This document shows positions 44,544-54,575 of a DNA stretch of 64,000 nucleotides, in pieces. Under the pieces are notes generated by a model, which worked only from the letters and a program-made list of their open reading frames with translations, did no database searches and was not told the origin of the DNA. Origin of the DNA: Herbaspirillum sp. ST 5-3. Its GTDB lineage: Bacteria; Pseudomonadota; Gammaproteobacteria; Burkholderiales; Burkholderiaceae_D. Each line of letters starts with the position of its first letter. Within the stretch, counting starts at the first letter, position 1. The position numbers were made by a program, and so were the translations under genes. The stretch is from contig NZ_STGI01000005.1 of NCBI RefSeq assembly GCF_004804275.1, positions 280,312 to 344,311 on the forward strand. Direction: 5' to 3'.

Positions 44544-45821
44544 CTAGAACAGCAAGTTAGGCAACCACAGGGAAATCTGCGGCACATAAGTGATCAGCAG
44601 CAGGAATCCCAGCATGGTCAGCAGCCATGGCATCACGGCCACCGTCAGCTCTGAGATACCCATCTTGGTGATGCCCGATGCCACATACAGGTTCAGGCCG
44701 ACAGGCGGATGGCACATGCCCACTTCCATGTTCACCGTCATGATGATGCCGAAGTGCACAGGATCGATGCCCAGCGTCGTCGCGACCGGGAACAGGATAG
44801 GCGCCATGATCAGCACGATCGAGGACGGCTCCATCACGTTACCCGCGAGCAGCAGCAGAACGTTCACCACCAGCAGGAAGCTGATCTGGCCGAAGCCCTT
44901 GTCCATGATCCAGCCCGCCATCGCCTGCGGAATGTTTTCGCTGGTCATCAGGAACGAGAACAGTACGGCGTTGGTGATGATGTACAGCAGCATCGCCGAC
45001 ATCGAGGCCGAGTCCAGCAAGACCTTCGGCACCTGCTTCAGGCCCATGTCCTTGTAGACAAACACGGCAATGAAGAACGCATACACGGCCGACATGGCTG
45101 CTGCTTCGGTCGGCGTGAAGATTCCGGTGTAGATACCGCCCATCACGATCACGATCAGCAGCAGGCCCCAGACACTCTTGCGGAATGCCAGGAAACGTTC
45201 GGCCCAGGTTGCCTTCTTCATGCGCGGGTAGTCATTCTTCTTGGCCAGCACCCAGGTGGTCAGGCCGAGGAAGGACGCCAGCAGCAAGCCGGGAATGACG
45301 CCGGCCATGAACAGTTTGCCTACCGAGGTATTGGTCGAGACCGAATACATCACCATCACGATCGATGGCGGGATCAGGATGCCGAGCGCGCCCGAGGTCG
45401 TGATCACGCCGGCACCGAAGCCTTTCGGATAACCCTGACGCACCATGGCCGGCATGATGATCGAACCGATCGCCACCACCGTCGCTGGCGACGAACCGGA
45501 CACCGCGGCGAACAGTGCGCATGCCACCACGCCTGCCAGCGCGAGGCCGCCATGCCAGTGACCGACCATCGAGGTTGCGAAGTTGATCATGCGTCTCGCG
45601 ACACCCCCGTGGGTAAGGAAATTACCCGCAAGGATGAAGAACGGGATCGCCATGATCTCGAACTTCTCGATACCGGTGAACAGTTTCAGTGCGACCGATT
45701 CGATCGGCACTTGCGTCATCGTGAACAGGAAGGTAAGAACCGTCAGACCGAGCGAAATCGAGATCGGCATGCCGGTCAGCATCAGCACCAGCAGAAGGAC
45801 GAAGATAATGGCTGCGTTCAT
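44544..45821 (-). CDS. dctM: TRAP transporter large permease subunit DctM
   Basis: 425-aa membrane protein with about twelve helices, of the DctM/SiaM family; the sodium-driven permease of a tripartite ATP-independent transporter. A helical hairpin motif region (SGSSPATVVAIGSIIMPAM) is typical. It overlaps dctQ by 4 bp and is last in dctP-dctQ-dctM. Confidence 0.94.
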   Translation of the reverse strand: MNAAIIFVLLLVLMLTGMPISISLGLTVLTFLFTMTQVPIESVALKLFTGIEKFEIMAIPFFILAGNFLTHGGVARRMINFATSMVGHWHGGLALAGVVACALFAAVSGSSPATVVAIGSIIMPAMVRQGYPKGFGAGVITTSGALGILIPPSIVMVMYSVSTNTSVGKLFMAGVIPGLLLASFLGLTTWVLAKKNDYPRMKKATWAERFLAFRKSVWGLLLIVIVMGGIYTGIFTPTEAAAMSAVYAFFIAVFVYKDMGLKQVPKVLLDSASMSAMLLYIITNAVLFSFLMTSENIPQAMAGWIMDKGFGQISFLLVVNVLLLLAGNVMEPSSIVLIMAPILFPVATTLGIDPVHFGIIMTVNMEVGMCHPPVGLNLYVASGITKMGISELTVAVMPWLLTMLGFLLLITYVPQISLWLPNLLF

Positions 45822-46378
45822 GCTTTTGCTCCGTGGATTTCTTCTTCGAGTCCTTCAACATGCGCGTGGTCGTGCTTCGGCAATTCGCCGGTCTTGATAA
45901 ATGACCAGGTCACTTGCAGGAAGCGGAAGCACATCAGATACGATCCGAGCGGCACAGCCGAGTAGACCATCCACATCGGCAGTTCCAGCACTTCGGAAGT
46001 ACTGCTCGTATGGCTCAATTCCCACACGAAGCTGGCACCCAGCGTACCGACGATACCGGTAAACGTTGCGCCCGCGAGCAAGCCGAAAATGACAAACTTG
46101 TTGCGCCATGGGGTGTCCAGGCGGTTGATCAAGACATCGACGCCGACGTGGATACCGGTGCGCACACCGTACGCGGCGCCGAACTTGGCCATCCACACGA
46201 ACATGTAAATGGTCAGTTCCTGCGCCCAACTGGTATTGAGCGTGATGAGCCAATCCTGCAAGCCGGGAATCGCCAGGCCGGATGCATAGCGATGCAACAC
46301 CGCAATAAAGATCACGATGGTTGCCGCGCCCATCAGAAAGGCGATGAACCACTCCTCCAGATGATCGAGAAACTTCAT
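45818..46378 (-). CDS. dctQ: TRAP transporter small permease subunit DctQ
   Basis: 186 aa with four helices and the DctQ pattern WAQELTIYMFVWMAKFGAAYGVR near the second helix. The ATG at 46378 follows AGGAGA. It is coupled to dctM and separated from dctP by 108 bp that hold a hairpin. Confidence 0.92.
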   Translation of the reverse strand: MKFLDHLEEWFIAFLMGAATIVIFIAVLHRYASGLAIPGLQDWLITLNTSWAQELTIYMFVWMAKFGAAYGVRTGIHVGVDVLINRLDTPWRNKFVIFGLLAGATFTGIVGTLGASFVWELSHTSSTSEVLELPMWMVYSAVPLGSYLMCFRFLQVTWSFIKTGELPKHDHAHVEGLEEEIHGAKA

Positions 46379-46396
46379 AAATTCTCCTGTTTGGCA

Positions 46397-46420
46397 GAGA
46401 GGCTGCACAGGCAGCCTCTC
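46397..46420 (-). other. Intercistronic hairpin between dctP and dctQ
   Basis: GAGAGGCTGC and GCAGCCTCTC are exact inverted arms around a 4-nt loop, with no T-run after them on the minus strand. Such hairpins after a binding-protein gene often stabilise its mRNA so it is made in excess over the permease. Confidence 0.55.
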
Positions 46421-46486
46421 GAACCTTTATTTACGCCATGCGAGCCCGCCCTCAAGCGCGCGGACCCGCATCATTGCTGCCCTTGA

Positions 46487-47491
46487 TTACTTGAAGCCAA
46501 GTGCTGCAGCTTCCTTGTTGACCGCCTGGATCAGATCCTTGCCGATGCGGCCTTCCATATCCTTCTGCACCGGCTTCAGCGCATTGCGCCATTCCGTCTT
46601 CTCTGCATCGGTCAACGTGTAGATGGTCGACTTGCCGGACTTCTTCACGGCTTCCATCGCGTTATCGTTTTCCTGCTGCGCGATCGCGTTGGCGTACTTG
46701 GTCGCATCCTTCATCGCGCCTTCCAGTGCGGTGCGGATGTCAGCCGGCAGGCCGTCCCAGAACTTCTTGTTGACGATGACTGCATAGCCCAGGTAACCAT
46801 GGTTGGACGCCGTGACGTGCTTTTGCACTTCATGCATCTTCTGCGTATAGAGGTTGGACCAAGGGTTCTCGGTGCCGTCGACCACGCCGGTCTGCAGCGC
46901 CTGATACACCTCGGAGAAGGCCATCACCTGCGGGTTGGCACCGAGCGCGCGCATCTGGGCGTCCAGCACCTTGGAGGACTGGATGCGCATCTTCAGGCCC
47001 TTGAAGTCAGCCGGATGGTGCAGCGGCTTGTTGGCCGACATAATCTTGAAGCCATTGTCCCAGTAGGCCAGGCCGGTGATGCCCTTGGGTTCGAGTTTCT
47101 TGAACAGATCCTTGCCGATCTGGCCTTCGGTCACGCGATACAGCACGTCCTTGCTCGGGAAGATGTACGGAATGTCGAACACTTCGAATTCCTTCACGCC
47201 CAGCGGGCCGAACTTGGCCAGCGACGGGGCCAGCATCTGCACCGCGCCGAGTTGCAGCGCTTCCAGCTCTTCCTTATCCTTGTACAGCGTGCTGTTCGGG
47301 TATACCTCCACCTTCACACGGCCCTTGGTTGCCTTTTCGGCAAGTTCCTTGAAACGGTCCGCAGCCTTGCCCTTGGGGGTGTCGTTTGCCACCACATGGC
47401 TGAACTTGATGACGATCGGCGCTTGTGCGTATGCATTGCCGCTGATGATGGCTGCGGCGGACAGGGCGAAAACCAGGGTTTTTAGCTTCAT
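46487..47491 (-). CDS. dctP: TRAP transporter solute-binding protein DctP
   Basis: 334-aa periplasmic binding protein. A Sec signal ends near AYAQA (about 23). The core MRIQSSKVLDAQMRALGA contains the conserved Arg that binds the substrate carboxylate. It is most like C4-dicarboxylate binders, and the neighbouring two-component system agrees. The ATG at 47491 follows GGAGAC; the frame opens earlier but without a signal. Confidence 0.93.
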   Translation of the reverse strand: MKLKTLVFALSAAAIISGNAYAQAPIVIKFSHVVANDTPKGKAADRFKELAEKATKGRVKVEVYPNSTLYKDKEELEALQLGAVQMLAPSLAKFGPLGVKEFEVFDIPYIFPSKDVLYRVTEGQIGKDLFKKLEPKGITGLAYWDNGFKIMSANKPLHHPADFKGLKMRIQSSKVLDAQMRALGANPQVMAFSEVYQALQTGVVDGTENPWSNLYTQKMHEVQKHVTASNHGYLGYAVIVNKKFWDGLPADIRTALEGAMKDATKYANAIAQQENDNAMEAVKKSGKSTIYTLTDAEKTEWRNALKPVQKDMEGRIGKDLIQAVNKEAAALGFK

Positions 47492-47567
47492 GAATGTCTC
47501 CATTTGGATGGGGGGAACAAGACCTTTTCGGATCTGCAACGGTATTGTCACCAGCCTTGCCAAGGGT

Positions 47568-47591
47568 CACAACTGTGGATAACCACAACTG
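47568..47591. promoter_or_regulatory. Direct repeat CACAACTG in the dctP/dctS divergent region
   Basis: CACAACTG occurs at 47568-47575 and again at 47584-47591, 16 bp apart, with a small GTGGATAACCAC dyad between them. The position between divergent transporter and sensor genes fits a response-regulator site, but this is not proven. Confidence 0.35.
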
Positions 47592-47633
47592 CACCACACC
47601 TGCGTCAAGCTTTCCGTGGATTACACTAGGCTC

Positions 47634-49685
47634 ATGTTCAGCCGCAAATTCCGCCAGAAATTCAACTTTGTCTTTCCGTCACGCCGCCAGGCGTGGCGCT
47701 GGCTGCTGCCCATCCTGCTGGTATTCCTGTTCCTGTCCACGCTCTTGTGGCTGCCCTGGCAGACGCAGCGCATGGAAGCCAACGAGCGGCAGGAGCAACT
47801 GATCGCCGATACCTTGTGGGTGGAGCAGACCATTCGCTTCCAGCTCGCGCGCAACGAGGAAACCCTGCACCTGATTGCGGCAGACATCGCCGCCGGCGAT
47901 ACGCCCGAACAGCGGGTGCGCGACCGAATCATGGCATTGACGAGGAATAACCACGAGCTGTCGCGCATCGCGCAGTTCGACGCGGATGGTGACCTGGTGA
48001 TATCTACCGACGACACGCCGGCGTCGCTCAGCGACTTGCCGCCCCAGTCACTGGTGGCTGCGGAGGATGCGCGCAATTCCAGATCCCCTCACTACAGCCA
48101 TCCGGCGCCGCCGCCCAACATGTCCGGTCCGATGCTGCTCGACTACCATGTACCCTTGTACAAGGGCGACGAATACATCGGCGATCTGGTCGCAAGCTAC
48201 TCCCTGTCCAGCATCCTGAGCGAGATGGTCCCCTGGTGGTTTGCGCAGGACAACGAGATTGCGATTGTCGACCAGGACGACGTCGTGCTCGACCGGCGCG
48301 CAGCCGGTGGTCCGGGACGTGGCGTGTATACACACCATCGCCCGCTCGAGCTGGAGGGCATCACCCTGTCGCTGCGCACCAACAGCGTCAAGGGCGAGCC
48401 GAAACTGCTGCCCAGCCTGCTGGTCGGCTCGGTGATCGCGTTGTCGCTCGGCTTGTTGTGGAGCCTGTATGCGCTATGGCGCGACATCAACCGGCGCCTC
48501 GCAGCCGAAGGCGCGCTGCGCCAGCAGGTGGCATTCCGTACCGCGATGGAAAATTCGCTGATGACCGGCCTGCGCGCACGCGACCTGAACGGCCGCATCA
48601 CCTATGTCAACCCGGCTTTTTGCGAGATGGTCGGCATTCCGGCCGAGGAACTGGTCGGCAAGTCGCCACCCATGCCCTACTGGGCGCCGGAAGCCATGAA
48701 CGAATACCAGCAGCGCTTCAGCCAGGTGCTGGCCGGAAGAGTGACACCGCAGTTCGAGACGGTCTTCCAGCGCTCCAACGGCGAACGCTTTCCGGTATTG
48801 ATTTTCGAATCACCGCTGGTCGATGACACAGGCAAGCAAACCGGGTGGATGGGCTCCATCCTCGACATCTCCGACCGCAAGCAGGTGGAAGACCTGAATC
48901 GCCGCCAGCAGGAAAAGCTGCAGGCCAGCGCACGCCTTGCCACCATGGGCGAAATCGCATCGACGCTCGCGCATGAACTCAACCAGCCTCTCGCCGCCAT
49001 CTCCAGCTACACCACCGGCGCGCTCAACATGATTGACAGTCATGCTTCAAAGCCCGGCAGCCTCGATCTGGAGGTCCTCAAGCCGGCGCTGGAAAAAGCC
49101 GGCATCCAGGCGCAACGCGCGGGACACATCATCCGCAGCGTGCACACCTTCGTGAAGCGGCGCGAGCCGAGCCGCGAACCGATCACCGTGCCTGAGCTGA
49201 TCGACAGCGTGATCCCCTTGATCGAACTGCAGGCGCATCAGTTCTTCGTCGCCATCAATACGCGCATCGATTCCAATCTGCCGGGCGTGCTGGCCGACCG
49301 GGTGATGCTGGAACAAGTGCTGCTCAACCTGACCCGCAACGCGATCGAAGCGATGCATGATGTCGATCCGGCACGCCGCATCCTGCGCATCGTTGCCGAA
49401 CGCGACGCCGCACAACCGCAGAACGTTGTCATCTCCGTCATCGACAACGGTTATGGCATCTCGGCCGAAGTGGCGGAGCGTTTGTTTTCGCCCTTCTTCT
49501 CCACCAAGGCCGAAGGCATGGGCATGGGCCTGAACATCTGCCGCACCGCCGTCGAATTTCACGGAGGCACTTTGACCCATGCCGACAACCCGGATGGCGG
49601 GACGATCTTCCGCTTCTCCTTGCCGGGATTGAGCGACACATTCGTGCCATTCGATCCAGATTCAGCGATAATCAATGGAAACTAG
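47634..49685 (+). CDS. dctS: Sensor histidine kinase for C4-dicarboxylates (DctS/DctB type)
   Basis: 683 aa. Two helices (about 22-42 and 260-280) enclose a periplasmic sensor. A PAS domain (about 300-420), a HisKA H-box (LAHELNQPLAAIS) and a HATPase domain with N, G1 and G2 boxes (NLTRNAIEAM, DNGYGI, GMGMGL) follow. The ATG at 47634 is preferred; a GTG at 47616 is in frame. It is divergent from dctP and should control it through the following regulator. Confidence 0.9.
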   Translation: MFSRKFRQKFNFVFPSRRQAWRWLLPILLVFLFLSTLLWLPWQTQRMEANERQEQLIADTLWVEQTIRFQLARNEETLHLIAADIAAGDTPEQRVRDRIMALTRNNHELSRIAQFDADGDLVISTDDTPASLSDLPPQSLVAAEDARNSRSPHYSHPAPPPNMSGPMLLDYHVPLYKGDEYIGDLVASYSLSSILSEMVPWWFAQDNEIAIVDQDDVVLDRRAAGGPGRGVYTHHRPLELEGITLSLRTNSVKGEPKLLPSLLVGSVIALSLGLLWSLYALWRDINRRLAAEGALRQQVAFRTAMENSLMTGLRARDLNGRITYVNPAFCEMVGIPAEELVGKSPPMPYWAPEAMNEYQQRFSQVLAGRVTPQFETVFQRSNGERFPVLIFESPLVDDTGKQTGWMGSILDISDRKQVEDLNRRQQEKLQASARLATMGEIASTLAHELNQPLAAISSYTTGALNMIDSHASKPGSLDLEVLKPALEKAGIQAQRAGHIIRSVHTFVKRREPSREPITVPELIDSVIPLIELQAHQFFVAINTRIDSNLPGVLADRVMLEQVLLNLTRNAIEAMHDVDPARRILRIVAERDAAQPQNVVISVIDNGYGISAEVAERLFSPFFSTKAEGMGMGLNICRTAVEFHGGTLTHADNPDGGTIFRFSLPGLSDTFVPFDPDSAIINGN

Positions 49686-49787
49686 CGGTTCGCCGCAAAT
49701 GCCTGACTGCCAGGACAGCGATCAGAAGAAAAGCACGAAACTTCCGGATCGAAACCTTGGCAATTTCGGCAACATTGAGGAGACTGA

Positions 49788-50378
49788 ATGCTGCACATTG
49801 TCGATGACGAAGAAGTCATTCGTGATTCGCTCACGTGGCTCGCGCGTTCGCGTTCGATCCCGGCTACCGGCTATGAAAGCGGCACGGCATTCCTGTCCGC
49901 GCTGGATCGCGCCGCCGGCTTCGATCCGCAAGGCGAGTGCGTGCTGCTCGACGTGCGCATGCCCGACATCAGCGGCGCAGCCCTGTTCGACACACTCACG
50001 GCGCGCGGCCTGACCAAACGAATGCCGGTAATCTTTCTGACCGGACACGGCGATGTGCCGATGGCGGTCGACACCTTGAAACGCGGCGCCTTCGATTTCT
50101 TCGAAAAACCCTTCAACGACAACAAGCTGATGGATCGCGTGCAGGAAGCGCTCGCCGCATCCATGGAGGCCGGCGCCGCCGACGAAATCCAGTCGCGCCT
50201 CGCAACGCTGTCGATCCGCGAACGCGAAGTCCTCGACCTGATCCTGGCCGGCAAGATGAACAAGGTCATCGCGGATGAGCTCGGCATCAGCATGCGCACG
50301 GTCGAAGTGCACCGCGCGCACATCTTCGACAAGATGAATGTGAAGACGGCGGTGGAGCTGGCGCGGCTGCTGAAATAA
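49788..50378 (+). CDS. dctR: Response regulator, FixJ/LuxR type (DctR-like)
   Basis: 196 aa. The receiver has phospho-acceptor Asp in VLLDVRMP, switch Thr in FLTGHG and Lys in FEKPF. The C-terminal LuxR-type helix-turn-helix (LSIREREVLDLILAGKMNKVIADELGIS) makes it a FixJ-type regulator like DctR of Rhodobacter, not an NtrC-type DctD. The ribosome-binding site is GAGGAG. It is encoded 102 bp after its kinase. Confidence 0.9.
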   Translation: MLHIVDDEEVIRDSLTWLARSRSIPATGYESGTAFLSALDRAAGFDPQGECVLLDVRMPDISGAALFDTLTARGLTKRMPVIFLTGHGDVPMAVDTLKRGAFDFFEKPFNDNKLMDRVQEALAASMEAGAADEIQSRLATLSIREREVLDLILAGKMNKVIADELGISMRTVEVHRAHIFDKMNVKTAVELARLLK

Positions 50379-50511
50379 GCGAACACGCCGTTCACCGAAA
50401 TTCTGAGGGACGCGGCACAACCTACGGCCGCTCTACGAGTTATCACTTACGGCAACAAATGGCGAACCCCGGTACCATGGCGTTTTTCCGTGGTCTCCTG
50501 CGTGCCGCTTC

Positions 50512-51402
50512 ATGTCGATTGTAACGATCCTCTTCCCTGATTTCGCGCTGATCCTGCTCGGCTTCCTGCTGATGCGCTTCACCAATTGGGGACCGCAGTT
50601 CTGGAGCGGCCTCGAAAAGCTGATCTACTTTTTCCTGTTCCCCGCGCTGTTGTTCTATTCCACCGCGCGCACGCCTTTCGATTTCGGCAGCACCGGAAAG
50701 ATGCTTCAGGTCGCGCTGATTTCCGTCGTTTGCGGCATCGCCCTGGGCTGGCTCGCCAAACCGCTGTTCCGCAGCCCGCCGATGATGTTCGAATCCGGCG
50801 TGCAAACTGCATTTCGTTTCAATTCCTACATCGCGCTCGCCATCGCCTCGCGCCTGGCCGGCGAACAGGGCACCTCGCTGATGGCGCTGATCATCGGTTT
50901 CGCGGTCCCGATCTGCAACATGGCGGCGGTCCATGCACTGGTCCACAAGAGCGGCGGCCTGCTGCTGGAACTGGCGAAAAATCCGCTGCTCATCGCCACC
51001 GCCTCCGGCATGGCATTCAATCTGCTGGGCTTGCCGCTGCCCGAAGTCATCGGTGCCACGCTGTCGCGCATGTCCAACGCCTCGATCGCGGTCGGCCTGA
51101 TCACGGTCGGCGCAGGCTTGCGTCTGTCGGGACTGCATGAAGCAAAAGGACTGGCTTCCTATTTCCTCGCCGTCAAACTGCTCGCGCTGCCCGCCATCAG
51201 TTACGCATTGGGACGCTGGATGGGTCTGCCGCCCCTGCAACTGCAAATCGCAGTCATGTTCTGCGCCTTGCCGACCGCATCCAGCGCCTACGTGCTGGCC
51301 GCGCGCATGGGCGGCAACGGCCCTTTCGTCGCTTTCCTGATTTCCGCCGGCACCGCTCTGTCGGTCCTGACCCTACCGATCTGGCTGAGCCTGGCCCGCT
51401 GA
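50512..51402 (+). CDS. AEC-family transporter (auxin efflux carrier type)
   Basis: 296-aa permease with about ten helices and the AEC starter (SIVTILFPDFALILLGFLL). Members move small carboxylates such as malonate or malate. The upstream dicarboxylate genes are suggestive, but it has its own start region. Its 3' end overlaps the convergent queG by 30 bp. Confidence 0.85.
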   Translation: MSIVTILFPDFALILLGFLLMRFTNWGPQFWSGLEKLIYFFLFPALLFYSTARTPFDFGSTGKMLQVALISVVCGIALGWLAKPLFRSPPMMFESGVQTAFRFNSYIALAIASRLAGEQGTSLMALIIGFAVPICNMAAVHALVHKSGGLLLELAKNPLLIATASGMAFNLLGLPLPEVIGATLSRMSNASIAVGLITVGAGLRLSGLHEAKGLASYFLAVKLLALPAISYALGRWMGLPPLQLQIAVMFCALPTASSAYVLAARMGGNGPFVAFLISAGTALSVLTLPIWLSLAR

Positions 51403-52491
51403 CGCCGCCGCGTGCTGCGCGAGCGCCCAGGCAACATGCTCGCGCACCAGTTCGGAGGGGTGATTTGCGCGCGACTGCAAGGCGGCGACAATCGGCGCGG
51501 CGTTCGGCGTCTGACGCAATGCGTTACCCAAGCCCACCGCGATATTTCTCAGCCAGCGCTCATGCCCGATGCGTCGTATCGGGCTGCCTTCCAGCCTGCG
51601 GTTGAAGTCGTCCTCTTCCCAGGCGAACAGCTCGACCAGCGTCGCATTGTCCAGCCCGTTGCGCACGTCGAAATCAGGCAGGCTGGCGCGCTCGGCGAAC
51701 TTGTTCCAGGGGCAGACCAGTTGGCAGTCGTCGCAGCCGTACACGCGATTGCCGATCAGCGGCCGTAGCTCCTCCGGAATACTACCCTTCAGTTCAATCG
51801 TGAGATAGGAAATGCAACGCCGCGCATCCAAACGGTAAGGACCGAGGATGGCCTGCGTCGGACAGACATCGATGCAGGCGCGGCATTGTCCGCAATGCGC
51901 GCCTCCCGGCTCATCCACCGGCAGCGGCAGGTCGGTATACAGTTCGCCGAGAAAAAACATGGATCCGGCCTGGCGATTGAGCAGCAAGGTATGCTTTCCG
52001 CGCCAGCCGATGCCGGATTTCTGCGCCAGCTCGACCTCCAGCACCGGTGCCGAATCCGTGAATACGCGAAAACCGAAGTCGCCGATTTCGCCGCGAATGC
52101 GATCGGCAAGCTGCTGCAGCCGCGCGCGCAAGACCTTGTGGTAATCCCGGCCACGTGCGTAGACCGAAATGGCGGCATTCTGCGGGTCGGCATTGCGCGC
52201 CTCTTCCCGGTCGCGCCACCCATCGCCCGCATCCTGCGGCAGATAATTCATGCGCGCGGTGATGATGCGTATCGTGCCCGGCACAAGTTCCGGCGGCCGG
52301 GCGCGCTTCATGCCGTGCGCTGCCATATAATCCATGTCGCCATGATGACCTGCAGCCAGCCAGGCTTGCAGACCCGGCTCCGCATGCGACAGATCGACAT
52401 CCGCTATCCCGATTTCCGCAAAGCCCAGTTCGCGGCCCCACGCCTTGATCGCCAGCGCGAGAGTAGATAAATTGCTATCGGGGAAAGTCAT
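51373..52491 (-). CDS. queG: Epoxyqueuosine reductase QueG
   Basis: 372-aa cobalamin- and Fe-S-dependent enzyme of the last step of queuosine synthesis. Two [4Fe-4S] motifs, CGQCRACIDVCP and CDDCQLVCPW, and the N-terminal DUF1730 part (GMKRARPPELVPG) are intact, with a HEAT-like C-terminus. The ATG at 52491 is preferred. It is divergent from tsaE with a 77-bp gap. Confidence 0.94.
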   Translation of the reverse strand: MTFPDSNLSTLALAIKAWGRELGFAEIGIADVDLSHAEPGLQAWLAAGHHGDMDYMAAHGMKRARPPELVPGTIRIITARMNYLPQDAGDGWRDREEARNADPQNAAISVYARGRDYHKVLRARLQQLADRIRGEIGDFGFRVFTDSAPVLEVELAQKSGIGWRGKHTLLLNRQAGSMFFLGELYTDLPLPVDEPGGAHCGQCRACIDVCPTQAILGPYRLDARRCISYLTIELKGSIPEELRPLIGNRVYGCDDCQLVCPWNKFAERASLPDFDVRNGLDNATLVELFAWEEDDFNRRLEGSPIRRIGHERWLRNIAVGLGNALRQTPNAAPIVAALQSRANHPSELVREHVAWALAQHAAASAGQAQPDR

Positions 52492-52568
52492 GACAAAACT
52501 CTTTGCGGTGCGCGCGACATCATGGTGCCGCGCCCGCACCTGACAGGATAAAGAACCCATTTTACGAG

Positions 52569-53054
52569 ATGCAGCACTTTCAGACTCACCTGCATGACGA
52601 AGAAGGCACGGCTGCGCTGGGCGCCGCGATGGCGCGTGCGCTGGCGCCGGGCCTCACCATCTACCTGCATGGCGACCTCGGTGCCGGCAAGACCGCGCTG
52701 ACGCGCGCCATGCTGCACGCCGCCGGTCACGCCGGCCACGTCAAAAGCCCGACCTACACCCTGGCCGAGCCCTACGCCGTCCTGCTCGGCGGCCGCCAGG
52801 TCGAGGTTATTCACTTCGACTTGTACCGCTTGGCCGGCCCCGAAGAATTTCTGGACGCCGGATTTCGCGAATACTTCAATGAAAACACTGTCTGCGTGAT
52901 CGAATGGCCGGAAAAAGCGGCCGGTGTGTTGCCCGCGCCAGACATCGAGGTGCATTTGAGCATCTCCGGCGACGGACGTGATATAGAATTACAAGGCTTG
53001 TCCGATCAAGGTTGTCAATGTCTCGACCGTCTGAAATTCGCACCGAACCTGTGA
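52569..53054 (+). CDS. tsaE: tRNA threonylcarbamoyladenosine biosynthesis ATPase TsaE
   Basis: 161 aa. The P-loop GDLGAGKTAL, the SPTYTL switch and the HFDLYR motif identify TsaE, which works with TsaB/TsaD in t6A formation. The ATG at 52569 gives the standard length. Its end overlaps amiC by 37 bp. Confidence 0.93.
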   Translation: MQHFQTHLHDEEGTAALGAAMARALAPGLTIYLHGDLGAGKTALTRAMLHAAGHAGHVKSPTYTLAEPYAVLLGGRQVEVIHFDLYRLAGPEEFLDAGFREYFNENTVCVIEWPEKAAGVLPAPDIEVHLSISGDGRDIELQGLSDQGCQCLDRLKFAPNL

Positions 53055-54376
53055 AGTCCGCTGCGACGTCCAGGACGCGCCGCACCGTTCTCAAGGCCGG
53101 CGGAACGCTGCTTCTTTCCGTTTTTGCTCCGCTGCCCGCGCGTGCCGCGCAAATCCTCGCAGTCCGCGTCTGGCCGGCGGAGGACTACACGCGCGTCACG
53201 CTGGAGAACGACAGCAATCTCAAGACCAGCCACTTCATCGTCAAGGATCCGGAACGGCTGGTGGTCGACATCGAGGGCCTGGAGCTCAATCCAACCCTCA
53301 AGCAACTGGTCGCCAAGATCGAACCCAACGATCCCTACATCAAGCAAGTGCGCGTCGGCCAGAACCGGCCCAATGTGGTCCGCCTGGTGTTCGACCTGAA
53401 GGAAGAAATCAACCCGCAAGTCTTCACGCTGGCACCCATCGGCGAATACAAGCACCGGCTGATTTTCGATCTGTACCCGGTCAATCCGCCGGACCCGATC
53501 GCCGCGCTGATCGCCAAGGGCGAGTGGGCCGGCGAACAGTCGGCCGAACCCATTCCGCCCGCACCCGATCTCAAGGCCGAGCAGAAACCTGCCGCGCCCA
53601 AAGTGCCGCAAGCGGACATCCAGACCGCCAAAATCGATCCCCGCGATGACAAGCCGGCGATATTGACGCGCATGATCACCATCGCACTCGACCCCGGCCA
53701 CGGCGGCGAAGATCCGGGAGCGATCGGCCGCGCAGGCAGCCGCGAAAAGGATGTGGTGCTGTCGATCGCCAAGCGCCTCAAGAACAAGATCGAAGGCCAG
53801 GCCAATATGCGCGTCATGCTCACGCGCGACGCCGACTATTTCGTGCCCTTGCACGTGCGGGTGCAGAAGGCGCGCAAGGTGCAGGCCGACCTGTTCGTAT
53901 CGATCCACGCCGACGCCTGGATCGAGTCGACCGCGCGCGGCTCATCGGTATTCGTCTTGTCCGAAAAAGGCGCATCGTCCACCGCCGCGCGCTGGCTGGC
54001 GAACAAGGAGAACGCGGCCGACCTGATCGGCGGCGTCAATATCAAGGGGCATGACCGGCAGCTCGCCAGCGTCCTGCTGGACCTGTCCACGACCGCGCAG
54101 ATCAACGACAGCCTCAAGCTGGCCAAGGCCGTGCTCGGGGAAATCGGCGGCATCAACCGCCTGCACAAGGCAGGGGTCGAGCAGGCCGGTTTTGCCGTTC
54201 TGAAGGCGCCGGACATCCCCAGCATCCTGATCGAGACCGCGTTCATCTCCAATCCGGAAGAGGAAGCCAAGCTGAGCGACGACGCCTATCAGGACCAAAT
54301 GGCGGATGCCGTGCTGAAGGGAATCAGAAAGTACTTTGCCAAGAATCCGCCGCTGGCGAAGAACCGGATGATGTAA
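53018..54376 (+). CDS. amiC: N-acetylmuramoyl-L-alanine amidase AmiC
   Basis: 452 aa. A Tat signal ([11 protein letters not shown]) leads to an AMIN domain (about 45-150) that targets the septum, a proline/alanine linker and the Amidase_3 catalytic domain from about 220, with [13 protein letters not shown], Glu in SREKD, HADAW and the final [12 protein letters not shown] motif. The enzyme cleaves peptidoglycan at cell separation. The ATG at 53018, with AAGG upstream, is preferred over a TTG at 53012. The tsaE-amiC pairing is common in Proteobacteria. Confidence 0.94.
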   Translation: MSRPSEIRTEPVKSAATSRTRRTVLKAGGTLLLSVFAPLPARAAQILAVRVWPAEDYTRVTLENDSNLKTSHFIVKDPERLVVDIEGLELNPTLKQLVAKIEPNDPYIKQVRVGQNRPNVVRLVFDLKEEINPQVFTLAPIGEYKHRLIFDLYPVNPPDPIAALIAKGEWAGEQSAEPIPPAPDLKAEQKPAAPKVPQADIQTAKIDPRDDKPAILTRMITIALDPGHGGEDPGAIGRAGSREKDVVLSIAKRLKNKIEGQANMRVMLTRDADYFVPLHVRVQKARKVQADLFVSIHADAWIESTARGSSVFVLSEKGASSTAARWLANKENAADLIGGVNIKGHDRQLASVLLDLSTTAQINDSLKLAKAVLGEIGGINRLHKAGVEQAGFAVLKAPDIPSILIETAFISNPEEEAKLSDDAYQDQMADAVLKGIRKYFAKNPPLAKNRMM

Positions 54377-54575
54377 TCGGACGGCGCCTTTGCGCCTGAA
54401 CCGGAAATTTGTGCACTGCCGCAACGACCACGGTCGATGCAACACGATATCGCATTCCGGCAAAGACTCTGCTACTCTTTTATTGCGGGCCGGAAATTAT
54501 TTATTCGGTTCCGGGTTTCCCCTGCGCGTCTGTGGAAAGCCAGGCACCAGACCAATCTCGACAAGGACAAGCGAC

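Noticed and set aside
54377..54575. Sigma-54-like element upstream of cheW (CGGCAAAGACTCTGCT)
   Set aside because: Correct GG-N10-GC spacing but three consensus mismatches; not strong enough.
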